Assembly: GCA_030592465.1 (NCBI GenBank)
Contig: JAUVJB010000184.1
Location: 1 to 6,205, forward strand
DNA length: 6,205 nucleotides
Reading direction: 5' to 3'
From: Bacteroidota bacterium
GTDB taxonomy: Bacteria > Bacteroidota > Bacteroidia > Bacteroidales > B39-G9
Shown here: positions 4,938 to 6,205 of the stretch, in pieces
Layout of the letters: each line of letters begins with the position of its first letter
Position numbering within the stretch: the stretch's first letter is position 1
Position numbers and translations under genes: made by a program
The notes under the pieces: model-generated
What the model saw: only the letters and a program-made list of their open reading frames with translations
What the model was told of the DNA's origin: nothing
Database searches by the model: none

Positions 4938-4987
4938 CTTTTAGACGTTTTTATCCGCCAATAGTCGCACTATGAAAAGTCTAAAAG
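4938..4987. repeat. Nested inverted repeat at the 3' end of the MEMO gene
   Basis: Perfect 9-bp outer arms are CTTTTAGAC (4938-4946) and GTCTAAAAG (4979-4987). They enclose a small ATAGT/ACTAT hairpin (4961-4965 with 4969-4973, loop CGC). It abuts the stop codon of the minus-strand MEMO gene. It could stabilise or end that transcript, but the T-run expected of an intrinsic terminator is absent. The remaining bases to repeat 2 hold nothing else I can support. Confidence 0.4.
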
Positions 4988-4988
4988 A

Positions 4989-6086
4989 TTAGTAATACCC
5001 AACAGCTGCATATCCAACCCAGTGATGGATATTTGCAGGAGCGGTAACTCCCATACCTATATCATCAACTTTTATATGCTTATGGTCAATGCTGTTTGCA
5101 TAACCAACGAGAGTTCCTTTTAATTCTTTGTTTTGTAATTTTTGCAATTCTAATGTAGTTAACAAGCCAACCGGCACAGAATATCTGCCACACCACGACC
5201 ATGTTCCCTTTTTAAAATTATTTTTGTCTGTTGTAAAATCAACAAATTTATGAATTTTTTCCTGTGTAAGTTTTCCCACAAGCGAATTGTTAATTATTTC
5301 ATGTTCATGTTTTACTGCCTTTTTATAACCTGCGGTGTCGCTTCCGTAAAAATCAAGTTCTGATGTTCCCCAATCCTTATCGCCATAATGAACAGCATCT
5401 GTGCTAATTACAAATGCATAATCTTTACCCCACTCCCATTTCTTTTGTTCAGCTACATAGTTAATTGCTTTTGATAGATGCTTTGAAATAACTTTCATCC
5501 GTTCAAACGACATATAAGGAACAATAATTGACACAATTTGAACATCGTGATTATTATGCTGCAAGAAAGGAATAATTGCTTCAACAGAATGTTCTATTGA
5601 CTGCATTGAATCATTCACTTGATAAATGTTTTCAGGTAATTTTTTAATTATTTCTTCTCTAATTGGCGATACTTTAATATTTCCATAAGGTTCTTTCCAA
5701 AATGTATAACTATCAAAAATTATTTGATTTTCTAAATTTAATAATCGTGCTTTGTGAGCTACTCCAAAAAATATTATAGTTTTTGCTTTCACATTATTTA
5801 AAACAGCAGGATACAGATAGCCTACGTAAGAATAATCATCGTGTGGAGATATTGCAGTTTTCCAATAATCAATATGATTTACAGAATCTTTAACCAAAAA
5901 ATTTTTTAATGAATCTGCATATAAACTGTCAATACGACAAATCACAGAATCCATTTGCCATGAATGCTGAGCAAACCCAACAGTATCAACAGGCTCTCTT
6001 ATTGTAACATTTTTATTAGCGGTGTTACATGAACTTAAAAAAACAACAAATAGTAACAAACTCAAGGTGAGTAGATTGTTTCGCAT
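4989..6086 (-). CDS. MEMO-family (AmmeMemoRadiSam protein B-like) lipoprotein
   Basis: The 365-residue exported protein has a signal peptide MRNNLLTLSLLLFVVFLSSC; Cys20 in LSSC is the likely lipidation site. Residues 75-320 match the MEMO family (related to extradiol dioxygenases): SPHDDYSYVGYLYPAVL (80-96, His82), IIFFGVAHK (104-112, His111), IEHSVEAIIPFLQ (164-176), ISTDAVHYG (227-235) and GTWSWCGRYSVPVG (294-307, Cys299). His82, His111 and Cys299 correspond to the metal-binding set described for human MEMO1. Bacterial MEMO genes often neighbour AMMECR1 and radical-SAM genes; none is in the window, but the upstream side is cut 119 nt beyond the start. The function of bacterial MEMO proteins is not established, and lipid anchoring suggests action outside the cytoplasm. 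The start is set by the signal peptide. The 119 nt upstream are AT-rich, with no convincing promoter. Confidence 0.85.
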   Translation of the reverse strand: MRNNLLTLSLLLFVVFLSSCNTANKNVTIREPVDTVGFAQHSWQMDSVICRIDSLYADSLKNFLVKDSVNHIDYWKTAISPHDDYSYVGYLYPAVLNNVKAKTIIFFGVAHKARLLNLENQIIFDSYTFWKEPYGNIKVSPIREEIIKKLPENIYQVNDSMQSIEHSVEAIIPFLQHNNHDVQIVSIIVPYMSFERMKVISKHLSKAINYVAEQKKWEWGKDYAFVISTDAVHYGDKDWGTSELDFYGSDTAGYKKAVKHEHEIINNSLVGKLTQEKIHKFVDFTTDKNNFKKGTWSWCGRYSVPVGLLTTLELQKLQNKELKGTLVGYANSIDHKHIKVDDIGMGVTAPANIHHWVGYAAVGYY

Positions 6087-6205
6087 ATCAAATAAAGTTT
6101 TAAATTAATTTTTTTCGACAATTTAAAATTAACAACTTTAAGAACAGAAAACAAAATAAAAAAGCTAAAGTTTACCCTGTGAAATGCAAAGCAATTATTT
6201 AACAG

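Noticed and set aside
4811..4988. tracrRNA beginning with repeat 2 as anti-repeat, with AATAAGGATTTTATT as nexus-like hairpin
   Set aside because: The anti-repeat lacks the part that should pair with GUUGUG, the AATAAGG lies about 57 nt downstream instead of directly after it, and no T-run terminator follows.
6182..6196. AAATGCAAAGCAATT near the window end resembling the CRISPR repeat core
   Set aside because: The match is about 14 bases with an inserted C and no flanking agreement, in AT-rich DNA; the window ends too soon to judge.

Overview
The window is AT-rich and most likely comes from the Bacteroidota. The evidence is a type II-C Cas9/Cas1/Cas2 set of the Bacteroidota kind, a 46-47 nt CRISPR repeat containing a TAnnTTTG promoter element, and most genes lacking an obvious Shine-Dalgarno sequence. 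I infer the phylum from these family features, not from a search.

Layout. Bases 1-3529 (+ strand) hold a type II-C CRISPR-Cas operon: the C-terminal part of cas9 (cut by the window edge exactly at the RuvC-III HHAxDA motif), then cas1 and cas2. A Y1/HUH REP-associated transposase (RAYT) gene sits between cas9 and cas1 and is bracketed by two nearly identical 33-nt hairpins. Closely similar hairpins, all with a 3-nt loop and five of the six with 15+3+15 architecture, recur through the operon: before RAYT, inside the RAYT ORF (extended to 20+3+20), overlapping the RAYT stop, inside the cas1 ORF in frame, between cas1 and cas2, and just after cas2. The operon looks colonised by a RAYT and its palindromes, including two insertions tolerated inside reading frames.

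Bases 3530-4988 hold what remains of the CRISPR array. One intact repeat (3647-3693) lies next to cas2. A second copy, truncated at one end (4810-4850), lies about 1.1 kb away. Between them, where only a spacer of about 30 nt should fit, is a minus-strand gene for an unrecognised lipoprotein. It has a strong AGGAGG ribosome-binding site and is followed (on the + strand map) by a large imperfect palindromic intergenic element. The array therefore looks dismantled or invaded. Read in crRNA orientation the repeats run on the minus strand, toward cas2, and the intact repeat carries its own Bacteroidota-like promoter. No tracrRNA could be identified.

Bases 4989-6086 (minus strand) encode an exported MEMO-family (AmmeMemoRadiSam protein B-like) lipoprotein with the conserved His/His/Cys set. 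It has no evident link to CRISPR and probably marks the flanking chromosome.

Working together: Cas1-Cas2 acquire spacers and Cas9 with crRNA:tracrRNA cleaves targets. Whether this locus is still active is doubtful, given one complete repeat, an insertion in cas1, a transposase gene splitting cas9 from cas1-cas2, and no visible tracrRNA in the window.
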